Positions 27,827 to 37,670 are shown, counted from the stretch's first letter. The stretch: DNA of 64,000 nt from Gammaproteobacteria bacterium (GCA_014859375.1 JACUUH010000004.1:17348-81347); one strand, 5' to 3'. Notes: generated from the letters alone by a model not told the origin. Numbers and translations: made by a program.

Positions 27827-29379
27827 TTTCAGAATCGTTAGTCGATATATCCCGATTACAATTTGCTATCACGGCAATGTACCATTTTTTGTTTGTTCCC
27901 TTAACCTTAGGTCTATCCTGGATGCTGGTTATTATGGAATCGGTTTATGTCATGACCGGCAAGCAAATTTACAAGGATATGACTAAATTCTGGGGAAAAT
28001 TATTTGGAATTAACTTCGCTTTAGGTGTCACCACCGGTCTCACCATGGAATTTCAATTTGGCACCAACTGGGCGTATTACTCGCATTATGTTGGGGATGT
28101 TTTTGGTGCACCTCTAGCAATTGAAGGCTTGATGGCCTTTATGCTCGAATCAACTTTCGTTGGCATGTTTTTCTTAGGCTGGGACAGGTTAAGTAAACAG
28201 CAACATCTTTTAGCTACGTTCCTGGTTGCTATCGGCTCCAATATGTCGGCATTATGGATTTTGATTGCCAATGCATGGATGCAAAATCCAGTTGGCGCTG
28301 AATTCAATTATGAAACCATGCGTATGGAAATGACTAACTTTGCTGAAGTCATTCTAAATCCAGTGGCTCAAGTTAAGTTTATCCACACCGTTGCAGCGGG
28401 CTATGTCACCGGCGCGATGTTTGTACTGAGTATTAGTGCCTATTATTTATTAAAAGGTCGTGATATTGGCTTTGCTCGTCGTTCATTTGCAATAGCTGCC
28501 GGGTTTGGTTTTGCTTCGATCTGCTCTGTTATTTTACTTGGTGACGAAAGTGGCTATGAGGTGGGCGATGTTCAACAAACCAAACTTGCTGCAATCGAGG
28601 CTGAATGGAATACCGAACAACCACCTGCCGCCTTCACCTTATTTGGTTTACCCAATGATGAAACAATGGAAACCGACTATGCCATCAAAATTCCTTATTT
28701 AATGGGGCTGATTGCTACTCGTTCGTTTGATACACCGGTGATGGGTATTAAGGACATTATCACTGAAAACGAAGAACGGGTTCGTAATGGTATCGTCGCT
28801 TATGGTCTTTTACAGCAACTACGTGCGGGGCAAAAGGACGAAGCAATAATAGATGAATTTGAGTTGGTAAAACATGATTTAGGCTACGGCTTACTCCTCA
28901 AAAAATATACGCAAGATGTTGTCAATGCGAGTGAAGCACATATAAAAATGGCAGCTCGTGATACCGTGCCTGCTGTTGCCCCTTTATTCTGGAGTTTCAG
29001 GATAATGGTTGCCAGTGGCTTCATTATGTTTGTGATCTTTACGTTAGCGTTTTATCACTGTGCTAAACGTCAGGAGTATAAACAACGTTGGTTATTACGA
29101 GCGGCATTAATGGCCTTACCTCTGCCTTGGATCGCAGCTGAAACAGGCTGGTTTGTTGCAGAATTTGGCCGTCAACCTTGGTCTATCAGTGGGATCTTAC
29201 CAACACATTTATCCACATCAAGTTTGTCTGCAGACACTGTATTTAATAGCCTCACCGCCATTATTGTGTTTTATACCGTGTTATTGATCATTGAAATGTA
29301 TTTGATGATTCGTTTTACTCGATTAGGTCCAAGCAGTTTACATACTGGCCAATACCATTTCGAAAATAAACATAATTAA
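27823..29379 (+). CDS. cydA: Cytochrome bd ubiquinol oxidase subunit I
   Basis: 518 residues with a TTG start at 27823 supported by AAGGAGAA 7 bp upstream and by overlap with the cydP stop. It carries the haem b558, b595 and d sites and the quinol-binding Q loop. Visible features: [23 protein letters not shown] with the conserved His, [12 protein letters not shown], the segment [18 protein letters not shown] and the [14 protein letters not shown] signature. Length is close to E. coli CydA (522), so it is the long Q-loop type. It reduces O2 to water using quinol and suits low-oxygen or stress conditions. Confidence 0.97.
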   Translation: MISESLVDISRLQFAITAMYHFLFVPLTLGLSWMLVIMESVYVMTGKQIYKDMTKFWGKLFGINFALGVTTGLTMEFQFGTNWAYYSHYVGDVFGAPLAIEGLMAFMLESTFVGMFFLGWDRLSKQQHLLATFLVAIGSNMSALWILIANAWMQNPVGAEFNYETMRMEMTNFAEVILNPVAQVKFIHTVAAGYVTGAMFVLSISAYYLLKGRDIGFARRSFAIAAGFGFASICSVILLGDESGYEVGDVQQTKLAAIEAEWNTEQPPAAFTLFGLPNDETMETDYAIKIPYLMGLIATRSFDTPVMGIKDIITENEERVRNGIVAYGLLQQLRAGQKDEAIIDEFELVKHDLGYGLLLKKYTQDVVNASEAHIKMAARDTVPAVAPLFWSFRIMVASGFIMFVIFTLAFYHCAKRQEYKQRWLLRAALMALPLPWIAAETGWFVAEFGRQPWSISGILPTHLSTSSLSADTVFNSLTAIIVFYTVLLIIEMYLMIRFTRLGPSSLHTGQYHFENKHN

Positions 29380-29391
29380 GGACCAAACACC

Positions 29392-30534
29392 ATGATCTTA
29401 GATTACGAAACTCTGAAGCTAATCTGGTGGGCTTTAATAGGGGTGTTACTGATTGGTTTTGCCTTAACTGATGGCTTTGATATGGGCGTTGGTATTTTAC
29501 TTCCCATCATCGGCAAAACAGATGAAGAACGTCGGATTATGCTCAATACTGTCGGCCCGCATTGGGAAGGCAATCAAGTATGGTTAGTCACCGCTGGTGG
29601 TGCCTTATTTGCAGCTTGGCCGTTAGTTTATGCCATGGCATTTTCTGGCTTTTATCTGGCGATGATGATCACCTTATTTGCATTATTCTTACGGCCTGTT
29701 GGTTTTGATTATCGCAGTAAACTCACCAACACATCATGGCGCTCTGGCTGGGATTGGGGCTTGTTTATTGGCAGCGCTATTCCACCTGTTATCTTTGGTG
29801 TCGCCTTTGGTAACTTGTTACTAGGTGTACCCTTTCATTTTGATGAATTTATGCGCCCCACTTACACCGGCACATTCTTTCAACTACTCAATCCATTTGC
29901 ATTATTAGCGGGGATCATCAGTTTAACTATGATCACTATGCATGGTGCGGTTTGGATACAAATGCGCACGTTAGACGGACTTGAAGGCCGGGCACGTTCG
30001 GTTGCTAAATTAGCTGCTGTCGCTTTAGTTATACTCTTTGCTATAGCAGGGTTCTGGTTAAATATCGGTATTGACGGATTTATCATTGAACACATGCCAA
30101 GTGCTAATAGTGCCTTTACCCCAGACCACAAAATTGTCAGCCAACAAGCTGGAGCCTGGTTGATAAACTATCAACTTTATCCTTGGATGATAATTGCGCC
30201 GATTGCTGGTTTTATTGGTGCCATTAGTGTGTATTTTTGTGCCGAAGCAGATCGTTCAGGTTTTGCATTTATTGGAAGTAGTTTGTCTCTGACAGGCATT
30301 GTTCTCACCGCTGGCTTTTCCTTGTTCCCATTTATCATGCCGTCTACAACTGATTTGAACAGTAGTTTGACGGTATGGGATGCGACATCTAGCTTGTTGA
30401 CACTCAAGATCATGTTTTGGGTTGCAGTTGTGTTTGTTCCAATTATTATTGTCTACAGCACATGGACCTATCGCAAAATGTGGCGTCGTATTGACACCCA
30501 CTTTATTCGTAGCAATCAACACACAACCTATTAG
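29392..30534 (+). CDS. cydB: Cytochrome bd ubiquinol oxidase subunit II
   Basis: 380 residues, with eight or nine membrane helices. The N-terminal WWALIGVLLIGFALTDGFDMGVG and VGPHWEGNQVWLVTAGGALFAAWP are the diagnostic CydB motifs. It pairs with CydA in the membrane heterodimer. It begins 12 bp after cydA and is followed by cydX. Length equals E. coli CydB (379). Confidence 0.97.
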   Translation: MILDYETLKLIWWALIGVLLIGFALTDGFDMGVGILLPIIGKTDEERRIMLNTVGPHWEGNQVWLVTAGGALFAAWPLVYAMAFSGFYLAMMITLFALFLRPVGFDYRSKLTNTSWRSGWDWGLFIGSAIPPVIFGVAFGNLLLGVPFHFDEFMRPTYTGTFFQLLNPFALLAGIISLTMITMHGAVWIQMRTLDGLEGRARSVAKLAAVALVILFAIAGFWLNIGIDGFIIEHMPSANSAFTPDHKIVSQQAGAWLINYQLYPWMIIAPIAGFIGAISVYFCAEADRSGFAFIGSSLSLTGIVLTAGFSLFPFIMPSTTDLNSSLTVWDATSSLLTLKIMFWVAVVFVPIIIVYSTWTYRKMWRRIDTHFIRSNQHTTY

Positions 30535-30546
30535 GAGTAATCAGGC

Positions 30547-30645
30547 ATGTGGTATTTCGCTTGGGTTTTAGGAGTTTTATTGGCGGTAGCCTTTGGCATT
30601 ATTAATGTTATGTGGCTAGAATCAGATATGGATATACCTGAATAA
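30547..30645 (+). CDS. cydX: Cytochrome bd oxidase small subunit CydX
   Basis: A 32-residue single-helix protein: MWYFAWVLGVLLAVAFGI, then an acidic tail ending in DIPE. This is the YbgT/CydX pattern (MWYFAW.LG). In E. coli CydX stabilises the haems of the CydAB oxidase. It starts 12 bp after cydB with an AGGAG ribosome site. Confidence 0.93.
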   Translation: MWYFAWVLGVLLAVAFGIINVMWLESDMDIPE

Positions 30646-30927
30646 ATGAGCTGGAATGTTTATGGGGCTTTTAGTCGACTGTTGTCACTGATCATGGCCA
30701 GTTCTGCTTCTTTAGTGATATTACTAATGCCCCATACACTAACAGCAGTCGATAACAAAATTGATCACAGTCTATTAATGGTTATTATGCTGGGGACGAT
30801 GATAGGTTTTATTCACGGTGTTGGCTTTAAACCGCAATCAGCTGTGTATAGAACGCTTAGTCATCCTCTATTAGGATGGTCATTAATGATTGTCGGCTTG
30901 TTATACCTGTACTCCCCTGCCTGGTAA
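30646..30927 (+). CDS. ybgE: YbgE-family cyd operon protein
   Basis: 93 residues with three membrane helices. The ATG follows directly on the TAA of cydX (TAAATG). The family signature is the G..HGVGF.P....R....P..GW segment (IGFIHGVGFKPQSAVYR...HPLLGW), characteristic of cyd operon protein YbgE. Its role in bd oxidase biogenesis is not established. It is the last gene of the operon and is followed by a hairpin. Confidence 0.9.
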   Translation: MSWNVYGAFSRLLSLIMASSASLVILLMPHTLTAVDNKIDHSLLMVIMLGTMIGFIHGVGFKPQSAVYRTLSHPLLGWSLMIVGLLYLYSPAW

Positions 30928-30950
30928 GTGTTTAGCTATCAGGCTTGAAA

Positions 30951-30983
30951 AATAAGCTCGCTGTTGAAGCTGGCGAGCTTATT
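30951..30983. terminator. Hairpin between convergent cyd operon and winged-helix gene
   Basis: A perfect 11-bp stem (AATAAGCTCGC 30951-30961, complement 30973-30983) with an 11-base loop. The flanking T runs are short, but the position 24 bp after ybgE and 14 bp after the opposing gene fits a bidirectional terminator. Confidence 0.7.
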
Positions 30984-30996
30984 AAACGCTTTTCGG

Positions 30997-31194
30997 CTAC
31001 GTGAGAGAAACGATTTCTGTTCTACCTTTGATGTCGAATTTTAGCTTACCTTCAGCCGCCAACCATCCAATAGCACGTTGTACAAGTTTAGTATCAAGTG
31101 CTGTTTCTTTAGTTAATTTTGAGACACTACTGGCCCCGTTTTCATCAAGAAATTTCCAGACAACACCTGCTGCACTTCCAATTGTATCTAACAT
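30997..31194 (-). CDS. Winged-helix DNA-binding protein (65 aa)
   Basis: 65 residues from the ATG at 31194, which has a GGAGG site 7 bp upstream; an ATG 8 codons further out has none. The sequence (GSAAGVVWKFLDENGASSVSKL... LVQRAIGWLAAEGKLKF...) fits the DUF2582 winged-helix family (domain of about 65-70 residues). It may bind DNA. It is convergent with the cyd operon and divergent from the fds operon, so either could be a target; nothing in the sequence decides this. Confidence 0.82.
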   Translation of the reverse strand: MLDTIGSAAGVVWKFLDENGASSVSKLTKETALDTKLVQRAIGWLAAEGKLKFDIKGRTEIVSLT

Positions 31195-31632
31195 AAAAAA
31201 ACCTCCATTAACAATCAAAAAACTAATACAAATAATACAGCATTAACTATGCCTTTTTAATAGATTGTTTAAATTTGAATATGTTACAAAAATATTACGC
31301 TAAAACGTAATTATAAAACGCCCCGAAATGTAACAAAAACATCACGTCACACCAAAATACCTCTTTAAAACAATGGGTTGCACTTAAGCTACACACCATG
31401 AAAATACTGAAATAACTGCTGAATCAGCAAATCCAATCACACTAAAACAACGTAAACCTATCACCACCAGCGATTCAATCATAATCTTTTTTTAAAAATT
31501 TCGAGGTTAGGCTTCTTGATATATATGAAAAATTGATCATATTTTAAATAAACGAACATCATGATACTGTCATATAAGGTAATTAAAACCAATTAAATAT
31601 GCATATAAATTCATATATATGGGAGGCCAGAT
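31195..31632. promoter_or_regulatory. Regulatory region upstream of fds operon with direct repeat
   Basis: A gene-free 438 bp between divergent genes. Two similar 19-mers lie at 31281-31299 (ATGTTACAAAAATATTACG) and 31328-31346 (ATGTAACAAAAACATCACG), start to start 47 bp apart and matching at 16 of 19 positions. A small inverted repeat, ATTACG/CGTAAT, sits at 31294-31311. These could be binding sites of an activator of the fds operon. No regulator gene of the FdsR type is next to the operon. The ribosome site of fdsG (GGGAGG) is at 31621-31626. Confidence 0.5.
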
Positions 31633-32124
31633 ATGAGTAGCTTTACTCAATGGACGACTGATTCGATTCAAAAAATAATCGATGATTTAAAACATAAACC
31701 AGGCGCATTGTTACCCATTTTGCATGCCATTCAGAACGAATTTGGGTTTATACCTGAAAAATCGATTTCACTCATTGCCGATGCACTATTACAAAGTCGT
31801 GCAGAAATTCATGGTGTGGTCAGTTTTTATCACCATTTCCGCACCACTGCACCCGGTAAAAATAGAATTGAAATATGCCGTGCAGAAGCATGCCAATCTG
31901 TTGGAGCTCGGTCATTGGAATCGCATGCAAAATCATGTTTAAACATTGATTATCACCAGACTACTAGTGATCATGATTTTAGTTTAGAGCCAGTTTATTG
32001 TCTGGGAAATTGTGCAACAGGTCCGTCTATCCGTATTGACGATGACATTCATGGTCGTGTTACAACAGAAAAATTCGATGCCTTGATTGCACGTCACCGC
32101 CAAACAATTAAGGAGGCGGTGTAA
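31633..32124 (+). CDS. fdsG: NAD-dependent formate dehydrogenase gamma subunit
   Basis: A 163-residue NuoE-like 2Fe-2S protein. The cluster cysteines lie in EICRAEACQSVGA and CLGNCATGP. The N-terminal helical part (GALLPILHAIQNEFGFIP) is typical. In the FdsGBA complex it joins the NAD-reducing FdsB to the other redox centres. Strong ribosome site GGGAGG. The stop overlaps the start of fdsB by 1 bp. It is the first gene of the operon. Confidence 0.95.
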   Translation: MSSFTQWTTDSIQKIIDDLKHKPGALLPILHAIQNEFGFIPEKSISLIADALLQSRAEIHGVVSFYHHFRTTAPGKNRIEICRAEACQSVGARSLESHAKSCLNIDYHQTTSDHDFSLEPVYCLGNCATGPSIRIDDDIHGRVTTEKFDALIARHRQTIKEAV

Positions 32125-33665
32125 TGACTCAACGTATTTATGTCCCGTGCGATACCACCGCTTTATCATTAGGTGCAAATGATGTTGCCGCGGCTATCGA
32201 AATTGAAGCTGCTAGCAGAGGATTATCCGTTGAAATTATTCGCAACGGTACTCGCGGTATGTTATGGCTAGAACCATTAGTCGAGATTGAAACAGATACT
32301 GGACGCATTGCTTATGGTCCAGTATCTTCTTCTGATGTTGCCAGTTTATTTGAGTCCAATTTCACCACCGGTCAGCCACAACATAACTTGTATATCGGAC
32401 GTGTTGATGAATTGCCATTTCTTACAAAACAACAACGGCTGACCTTTGCCAGAGCAGGCATCACCGATCCTGTTTCTATTGATGACTATTGTTCACTGGA
32501 TGGCTTCAATGGACTCAAAAATGCACTGGCACTGGATCAACAGGCGATCATTGATCAAGTAAAAACGTCTGGTCTGCGTGGTCGTGGTGGTGCCGCCTTC
32601 CCTACTGGCATCAAGTGGCAAACAGTATTAGATGCACCAGGACAACAAAAATACATTGTCTGTAATGCCGATGAAGGTGACTCCGGCACCTTTGCTGATC
32701 GTTTAGTTATGGAATGTGATCCTTATATGCTAATCGAAGGTATGACAATTGCCGGATTAGCAGTGGGAGCAACACAAGGTTATATCTATCTTCGTTCAGA
32801 ATATCCTGTTGCCCACAAACTAATGAATGAAGCAATTAAGCGCGCTTATCAGGCAGCATATTTAGGCAACGATATTCTCGGTTCAGGACGACAGTTTGAT
32901 TTGGAAGTCAGATTAGGCGCAGGTGCCTATATTTGTGGCGAAGAAACATCGTTACTTGAAAGCCTGGAAGGGAAACGAGGTTTGGTTCGTGCCAAACCAC
33001 CATTGCCAGCAATTATAGGACTTTTCGGTCAGCCAACCGTTGTTAATAACGTCTTATCGTTAGCCGCTATTCCATACATTCTGGATAAAGGTGGTCAGGC
33101 CTATGCTGATTATGGCATGGGGCGTTCGCGCGGTACATTGCCACTTCAACTTGCAGGAAATGTTAAACAAGGCGGCTTGGTTGAACTGGCTTTTGGCGTA
33201 ACACTACGCGAATTAATGGATGATTTTGGTGGAGGAACGTTAACCGAGAGGCCATTAAAAGCAGTACAAGTTGGTGGCCCACTCGGCGCTTATCTTCCTG
33301 AACACCAATGGGACACACCACTAGACTACGAAGAATTTGCACAAGTCGGTGCTGTGCTTGGTCATGGCGGTGTAGTCATGTTTGATGACACGGTTGATAT
33401 GGGCGAACAGGCGCGTTTCTCAATGGAATTTTGTGCGGTCGAATCCTGCGGTAAATGTACGCCTTGCCGAATAGGCTCAACACGCGGTGTTGAGGTGATC
33501 GATCGCATTCGAGCAGGTGAAAACCCAGATGCAAATCTCGAATTATTGTCTGATTTATGTGACACCATGCTTGATGGCTCTCTATGTGCAATGGGTGGCA
33601 TGACGCCATATCCAGTAAAAAGTGTGATGCACTATTTCCCTGACGATCTCAGTCCACGCGACTAG
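32124..33665 (+). CDS. fdsB: NAD-dependent formate dehydrogenase beta subunit
   Basis: 513 residues. An N-terminal thioredoxin-like extension of about 130 residues precedes the NuoF core. The core has the FMN/NAD motif GLRGRGGAAFPTGIKW, GAGAYICGEETSLLESLEG and the 4Fe-4S site ESCGKCTPCRIGSTRG with a later SLCAMGG. It hands electrons from formate to NAD+. The longer N-terminus distinguishes it from the fused subunit at 5191-6903 and matches FdsB of Rhodobacter and Cupriavidus. Confidence 0.95.
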   Translation: MTQRIYVPCDTTALSLGANDVAAAIEIEAASRGLSVEIIRNGTRGMLWLEPLVEIETDTGRIAYGPVSSSDVASLFESNFTTGQPQHNLYIGRVDELPFLTKQQRLTFARAGITDPVSIDDYCSLDGFNGLKNALALDQQAIIDQVKTSGLRGRGGAAFPTGIKWQTVLDAPGQQKYIVCNADEGDSGTFADRLVMECDPYMLIEGMTIAGLAVGATQGYIYLRSEYPVAHKLMNEAIKRAYQAAYLGNDILGSGRQFDLEVRLGAGAYICGEETSLLESLEGKRGLVRAKPPLPAIIGLFGQPTVVNNVLSLAAIPYILDKGGQAYADYGMGRSRGTLPLQLAGNVKQGGLVELAFGVTLRELMDDFGGGTLTERPLKAVQVGGPLGAYLPEHQWDTPLDYEEFAQVGAVLGHGGVVMFDDTVDMGEQARFSMEFCAVESCGKCTPCRIGSTRGVEVIDRIRAGENPDANLELLSDLCDTMLDGSLCAMGGMTPYPVKSVMHYFPDDLSPRD

Positions 33666-33675
33666 GAGGAAGATA

Positions 33676-36552
33676 ATGAAAATAAACTATTTTAATCCTA
33701 ATAAAGACTACGGAACGCCAGCCCGTTTATCTGAGAATTTGGTCACGCTTGAAATTGATGGCGTGGAAGTAACCGTACCCGAAGGTACATCGGTAATGCG
33801 AGCTGCAGCTCTTGCCGATATCAATATTCCTAAACTGTGTGCATCCGATAATTTAGAATCATTCGGTTCTTGCCGCTTATGTGCGGTCGAAATAGAAGGC
33901 AGACGTGGTATGCCTGCTTCTTGCACCACACCAGTCGATGCTGGCATGAAAGTTACAACTCAAAATGGCAAACTTGCCAAACTGCGTCGTAATATTATGG
34001 AACTCTATATTTCCGATCACCCGCTCGATTGCCTAACCTGTCCAGCCAATGGCAATTGTGAATTGCAAGATATGGCTGGTGCAGTCGGTCTACGTGAAGT
34101 ACGTTATGGTTTTGAAGGTAAAAATCATCTTGACAGTGAAAAAGATCATTCCAATCCTTATTTCAGTTTCGATCCAAGTAAATGTATCGTCTGTTCACGT
34201 TGTGTACGTGCCTGCGAAGAGGTTCAGGGTACATTTGCACTAACCATTGACGGTCGTGGCTTTGATTCAAAAGTGTCTCCCAGCCAAAATGAAGGTTTTA
34301 TGGGATCCGAATGTGTGTCCTGTGGTGCTTGCGTACAAGCTTGCCCAACATCCACATTAATGGAAAAAAGCGTTATTGAAATGGGACAGCCCGAGCACAG
34401 TGTGGTCACTACCTGTGCCTATTGTGGCGTTGGCTGTTCATTCAAGGCTGAAATGAAAGGTGATCAAGTCGTTCGGATGGTGCCGTATAAAGGTGGTGAT
34501 GCCAATCATGGTCATTCCTGTGTCAAAGGTCGTTTTGCCTTTGGTTATGCTACACACAAAGATCGAATTACATCACCAATGATCCGTAATGCTATCAATG
34601 AACCATGGCAACAGGTGAGTTGGGATGAGGCTATCGATTTTGCTGCCAATCGCCTCAAACAAATACAACAACAGTATGGTAAAGACAGTATTGGTGGCAT
34701 TACCTCATCACGCTGCACTAACGAAGAAGCCTATCTGGTTCAAAAATTAGTACGTACCGCTTTTGGAAATAATAATACCGATACCTGTGCTCGGGTTTGT
34801 CATTCACCAACTGGTTATGGTTTAAAAATGACTTTGGGCGAATCTGCAGGTACCCAAGATTTTGATTCTGTGATGAAATCTGATGTCATCATCGTCATTG
34901 GTGCCAATCCGACCGATGCTCACCCGGTATTTGGCTCATTAATGCGACGTCGTTTACGACAAGGTGCCAAACTTATCGTAGTCGATCCACGTCACATTGA
35001 TCTACTCAAAACACCACATCTTAAAGAAGCACATCACCTCGCATTACGCCCAGGTTCGAATGTTGCTTTAATCAATTCTATTGCCCATGTCATTATTACT
35101 GAAGGCCTTGAAAATAATAAATTTATTACAACGCGCTGTGATAAAGATAGCTATCAAGCCTGGCGAAACTTCATCATTGAATCAAGCAATGCACCTGAAC
35201 AGGCTGAAGTAATTACCGGCGTATCAGCACAGGCTATCAGAGAAGCCGCACGTACTTTTGCCAATGCTAATAATGGCGCAATTTACTACGGTCTGGGTGT
35301 TACCGAACATAGCCAGGGATCGACGATGGTAATGGGTATCGCTAACTTGGCAATGATTACGGGTAATATTGGCCGGGAAGGTGTCGGAGTTAATCCGCTT
35401 CGTGGTCAAAATAATGTGCAAGGCTCATGTGATATGGGCTCATTTCCACATGAGTTACCCGGTTACCAACATGTATCCGACCCTATTGCACGTACCCGGT
35501 TTGAGAAAATTTGGGGCGTTACACTCGATGATGAGCCGGGGTTTCGTATACCAAATATGTTTGATTCGGCCATTGCTGGTGAATTTAAAGGCCTGTATGT
35601 ACAAGGTGAGGATATTGCTCAATCTGATCCCGATACACAACATGTTGAACAGGCTTTACGGTCACTCGACTGTTTAATTGTGCAAGATTTATTTCTAAAT
35701 GAAACTGCCAAGTTTGCTCATGTTCTATTGCCTGGTTCATCATTTTTAGAAAAGAATGGTACTTTTACCAATGCTGAGCGCCGTATCAATCGTGTTAGAA
35801 AAGTGATGGCACCGATTGCAGGTAAAGAAGACTGGGAAATTACCGTCGCATTATCAAATGCACTGGGTTATCCAATGCATTACAACCATCCATCAGAAAT
35901 TATGGATGAAATTGCCAGCCTAACGCCAACCTTTACTGGTGTTAACTATGATCGACTCGAACAATTAGGCAGTATTCAATGGCCGTGCAATGAGCAGCAT
36001 CCAAGTGGTATGCCAACCATGCATGTTGATGACTTTCCAATCGGCAAGGGCCGTTTCAGTATCACCGAATATGTGGCAAGCGATGAACGAACTAATGGTC
36101 GCTTCCCGCTTTATCTGACTACAGGTCGCATTCTGTCACAATACAATGTCGGTGCTCAAACTCGTCGTACTGAAAATCAATTATGGCATGATGAAGATCT
36201 ATTGGAAATTCATCCTCATGATGCCGAGGTCAGAGGCATAAAAGAAAATGATTGGCTAGGCATCACCAGTCGGGCGGGGCAAACTGTATTACGAGCACGT
36301 ATTAGCGATCGCATGTTACCGGGTGTGGTTTATACCACCTTCCACCATCCTGAAAGCGGTGCCAATGTGATTACTACTGACAATTCAGATTGGGCGACTA
36401 ACTGCCCTGAATATAAAGTCACTGCCGTACAAGTGGAACGTGTAAGCCAACCATCGGAATGGCAAAAGAATTTTACTAATTTCAACCAGCTTCAACTGCA
36501 ATTACTTCAATCGAGTAGTGACATGTTAAATTCTCAAACAGAGATTGAGTAA
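33676..36552 (+). CDS. fdsA: NAD-dependent formate dehydrogenase alpha subunit
   Basis: A 958-residue cytosolic molybdopterin enzyme. Clusters: 2Fe-2S (Cys55, 66, 69, 83), His-Cys3 4Fe-4S (His115, Cys119, 122, 128), two ferredoxin 4Fe-4S (Cys170-180, Cys213-223), and the catalytic-domain 4Fe-4S (Cys247, 250, 254, 282). The metal ligand is Cys375 in ARVCHSPT, as in Mo-containing FdsA of Rhodobacter. No signal peptide. It follows fdsB by 10 bp with its own AGGAGG site, and its stop overlaps the fdhD start by 1 bp (TAATG). Confidence 0.96.
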   Translation: MKINYFNPNKDYGTPARLSENLVTLEIDGVEVTVPEGTSVMRAAALADINIPKLCASDNLESFGSCRLCAVEIEGRRGMPASCTTPVDAGMKVTTQNGKLAKLRRNIMELYISDHPLDCLTCPANGNCELQDMAGAVGLREVRYGFEGKNHLDSEKDHSNPYFSFDPSKCIVCSRCVRACEEVQGTFALTIDGRGFDSKVSPSQNEGFMGSECVSCGACVQACPTSTLMEKSVIEMGQPEHSVVTTCAYCGVGCSFKAEMKGDQVVRMVPYKGGDANHGHSCVKGRFAFGYATHKDRITSPMIRNAINEPWQQVSWDEAIDFAANRLKQIQQQYGKDSIGGITSSRCTNEEAYLVQKLVRTAFGNNNTDTCARVCHSPTGYGLKMTLGESAGTQDFDSVMKSDVIIVIGANPTDAHPVFGSLMRRRLRQGAKLIVVDPRHIDLLKTPHLKEAHHLALRPGSNVALINSIAHVIITEGLENNKFITTRCDKDSYQAWRNFIIESSNAPEQAEVITGVSAQAIREAARTFANANNGAIYYGLGVTEHSQGSTMVMGIANLAMITGNIGREGVGVNPLRGQNNVQGSCDMGSFPHELPGYQHVSDPIARTRFEKIWGVTLDDEPGFRIPNMFDSAIAGEFKGLYVQGEDIAQSDPDTQHVEQALRSLDCLIVQDLFLNETAKFAHVLLPGSSFLEKNGTFTNAERRINRVRKVMAPIAGKEDWEITVALSNALGYPMHYNHPSEIMDEIASLTPTFTGVNYDRLEQLGSIQWPCNEQHPSGMPTMHVDDFPIGKGRFSITEYVASDERTNGRFPLYLTTGRILSQYNVGAQTRRTENQLWHDEDLLEIHPHDAEVRGIKENDWLGITSRAGQTVLRARISDRMLPGVVYTTFHHPESGANVITTDNSDWATNCPEYKVTAVQVERVSQPSEWQKNFTNFNQLQLQLLQSSSDMLNSQTEIE

Positions 36553-37385
36553 TGAACGTCTCTGAACAAGCCGTAGTCAACGCCATGGTCACACCCGATC
36601 ATGGTGTGGTCATGGACAGTAATTTGATGTGCGATGATATTGCGGTGGAGGTGCCTATTGCGCTTGTCTACAACTGCATTTCACATGCTGTCATGATGGC
36701 TTCACCTGCCGATTTGGAGGATTTTGCACTTGGCTTTAGCCTGACTGAAAACATTATTCAGCACAAAAATGAAATTAGTCATATTCATGTTCATTACGGT
36801 AAATTGGGCATTACTGTACGTATGCAAATCAATGATGAACGATTTGAAACGCTCAAAACATTACGCCGCAACATGGTGGGGCGTACTGGCTGCGGGTTAT
36901 GTGGCACCGAAACATTAAAACAAGCGATACGCCCAGTTCCACCAGTACAGGCACCCGCACTTGAAAATAACGCTATTCAACAGGCATTAACCGCAATAAT
37001 AAATCATCAACCATTGCAACAGACAACAGGTGCCACACATGCTGCAGCCTGGTGTAATTCCGATGGTCAGATTATATTGGCTAGAGAAGATGTTGGTCGC
37101 CACAATGCCTTGGATAAATTAATTGGTGCTATTGTAAAAACAGATATCAGCCACAATAAGGGGTTTGTATTAGTCACCAGTAGAGCTAGTTATGAAATGG
37201 TGCAAAAAACAGCTATGGCTGGGCTGGGCTGTTTAGTAGCGGTTTCAGCCCCCACTTCATTAGCCATAGAAATGGCAAAACAAGCAGGTTTAATGTTAGT
37301 CGGTTTTGCACGTAATAACCGTCATGTTATTTACCATGATCCCAAACAAATTTCAGCATTAGATCACGTTAAAACAGCTATTTAA
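36552..37385 (+). CDS. fdhD: Formate dehydrogenase sulfurtransferase / accessory protein FdhD
   Basis: 277 residues. FdhD (FdsC in fds operons) passes sulfur from a cysteine desulfurase to the molybdenum cofactor and is needed for active formate dehydrogenase. Diagnostic segments are DLEDFALGFSLTE, the GRTGCGLCGTE motif with the essential C-x2-C pair, AREDVGRHNALDKLIG and VTSRASYEMVQK. Being the only fdhD in the window, it may serve all three formate dehydrogenases. Confidence 0.96.
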   Translation: MNVSEQAVVNAMVTPDHGVVMDSNLMCDDIAVEVPIALVYNCISHAVMMASPADLEDFALGFSLTENIIQHKNEISHIHVHYGKLGITVRMQINDERFETLKTLRRNMVGRTGCGLCGTETLKQAIRPVPPVQAPALENNAIQQALTAIINHQPLQQTTGATHAAAWCNSDGQIILAREDVGRHNALDKLIGAIVKTDISHNKGFVLVTSRASYEMVQKTAMAGLGCLVAVSAPTSLAIEMAKQAGLMLVGFARNNRHVIYHDPKQISALDHVKTAI

Positions 37386-37398
37386 GGAATAGAAAACC

Positions 37399-37662
37399 AT
37401 GAGTCATAATCAACTTAATACATTGATTCGCATGGCAAATCAGATTGCAGACAATAACCATCATTATCCCTTTGAACAGGCGGTAGCGCTAGTATGCAAT
37501 CACCTACAGAAATTTTGGGCTAAAGCTATGAAAATGCAAATTATTGCTTATTACCATAACGACGGTTCTGAATTAAATCCTGTTGTCACAGCAGCTATTA
37601 AACAATTGGACGAACACTATCAAACAAAATCAACAAGAAATGCTCAACAGAGCATAACTTAG
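37399..37662 (+). CDS. fdsD: Formate dehydrogenase delta subunit
   Basis: A small helical protein of 87 residues: LIRMANQIADNNHHYP then AVALVCNHLQKFWAKAMKMQI, the FdsD pattern (L..MANQIA.FF). It ends the fdsG-fdsB-fdsA-fdhD-fdsD operon. FdsD is found in the purified Rhodobacter and Cupriavidus enzymes and helps bind or stabilise the cofactor. It has a GGAATAG site before the ATG. Convergent with the aminotransferase-like gene, with only 8 bp between the stop codons. Confidence 0.92.
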   Translation: MSHNQLNTLIRMANQIADNNHHYPFEQAVALVCNHLQKFWAKAMKMQIIAYYHNDGSELNPVVTAAIKQLDEHYQTKSTRNAQQSIT

Positions 37663-37670
37663 CGCAGCGA

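Noticed and set aside
31360..31400. Sigma-54 promoter upstream of fdsG
   Set aside because: GGTTGCAC occurs, but the spaced GG and GC elements of a -24/-12 promoter could not be matched.
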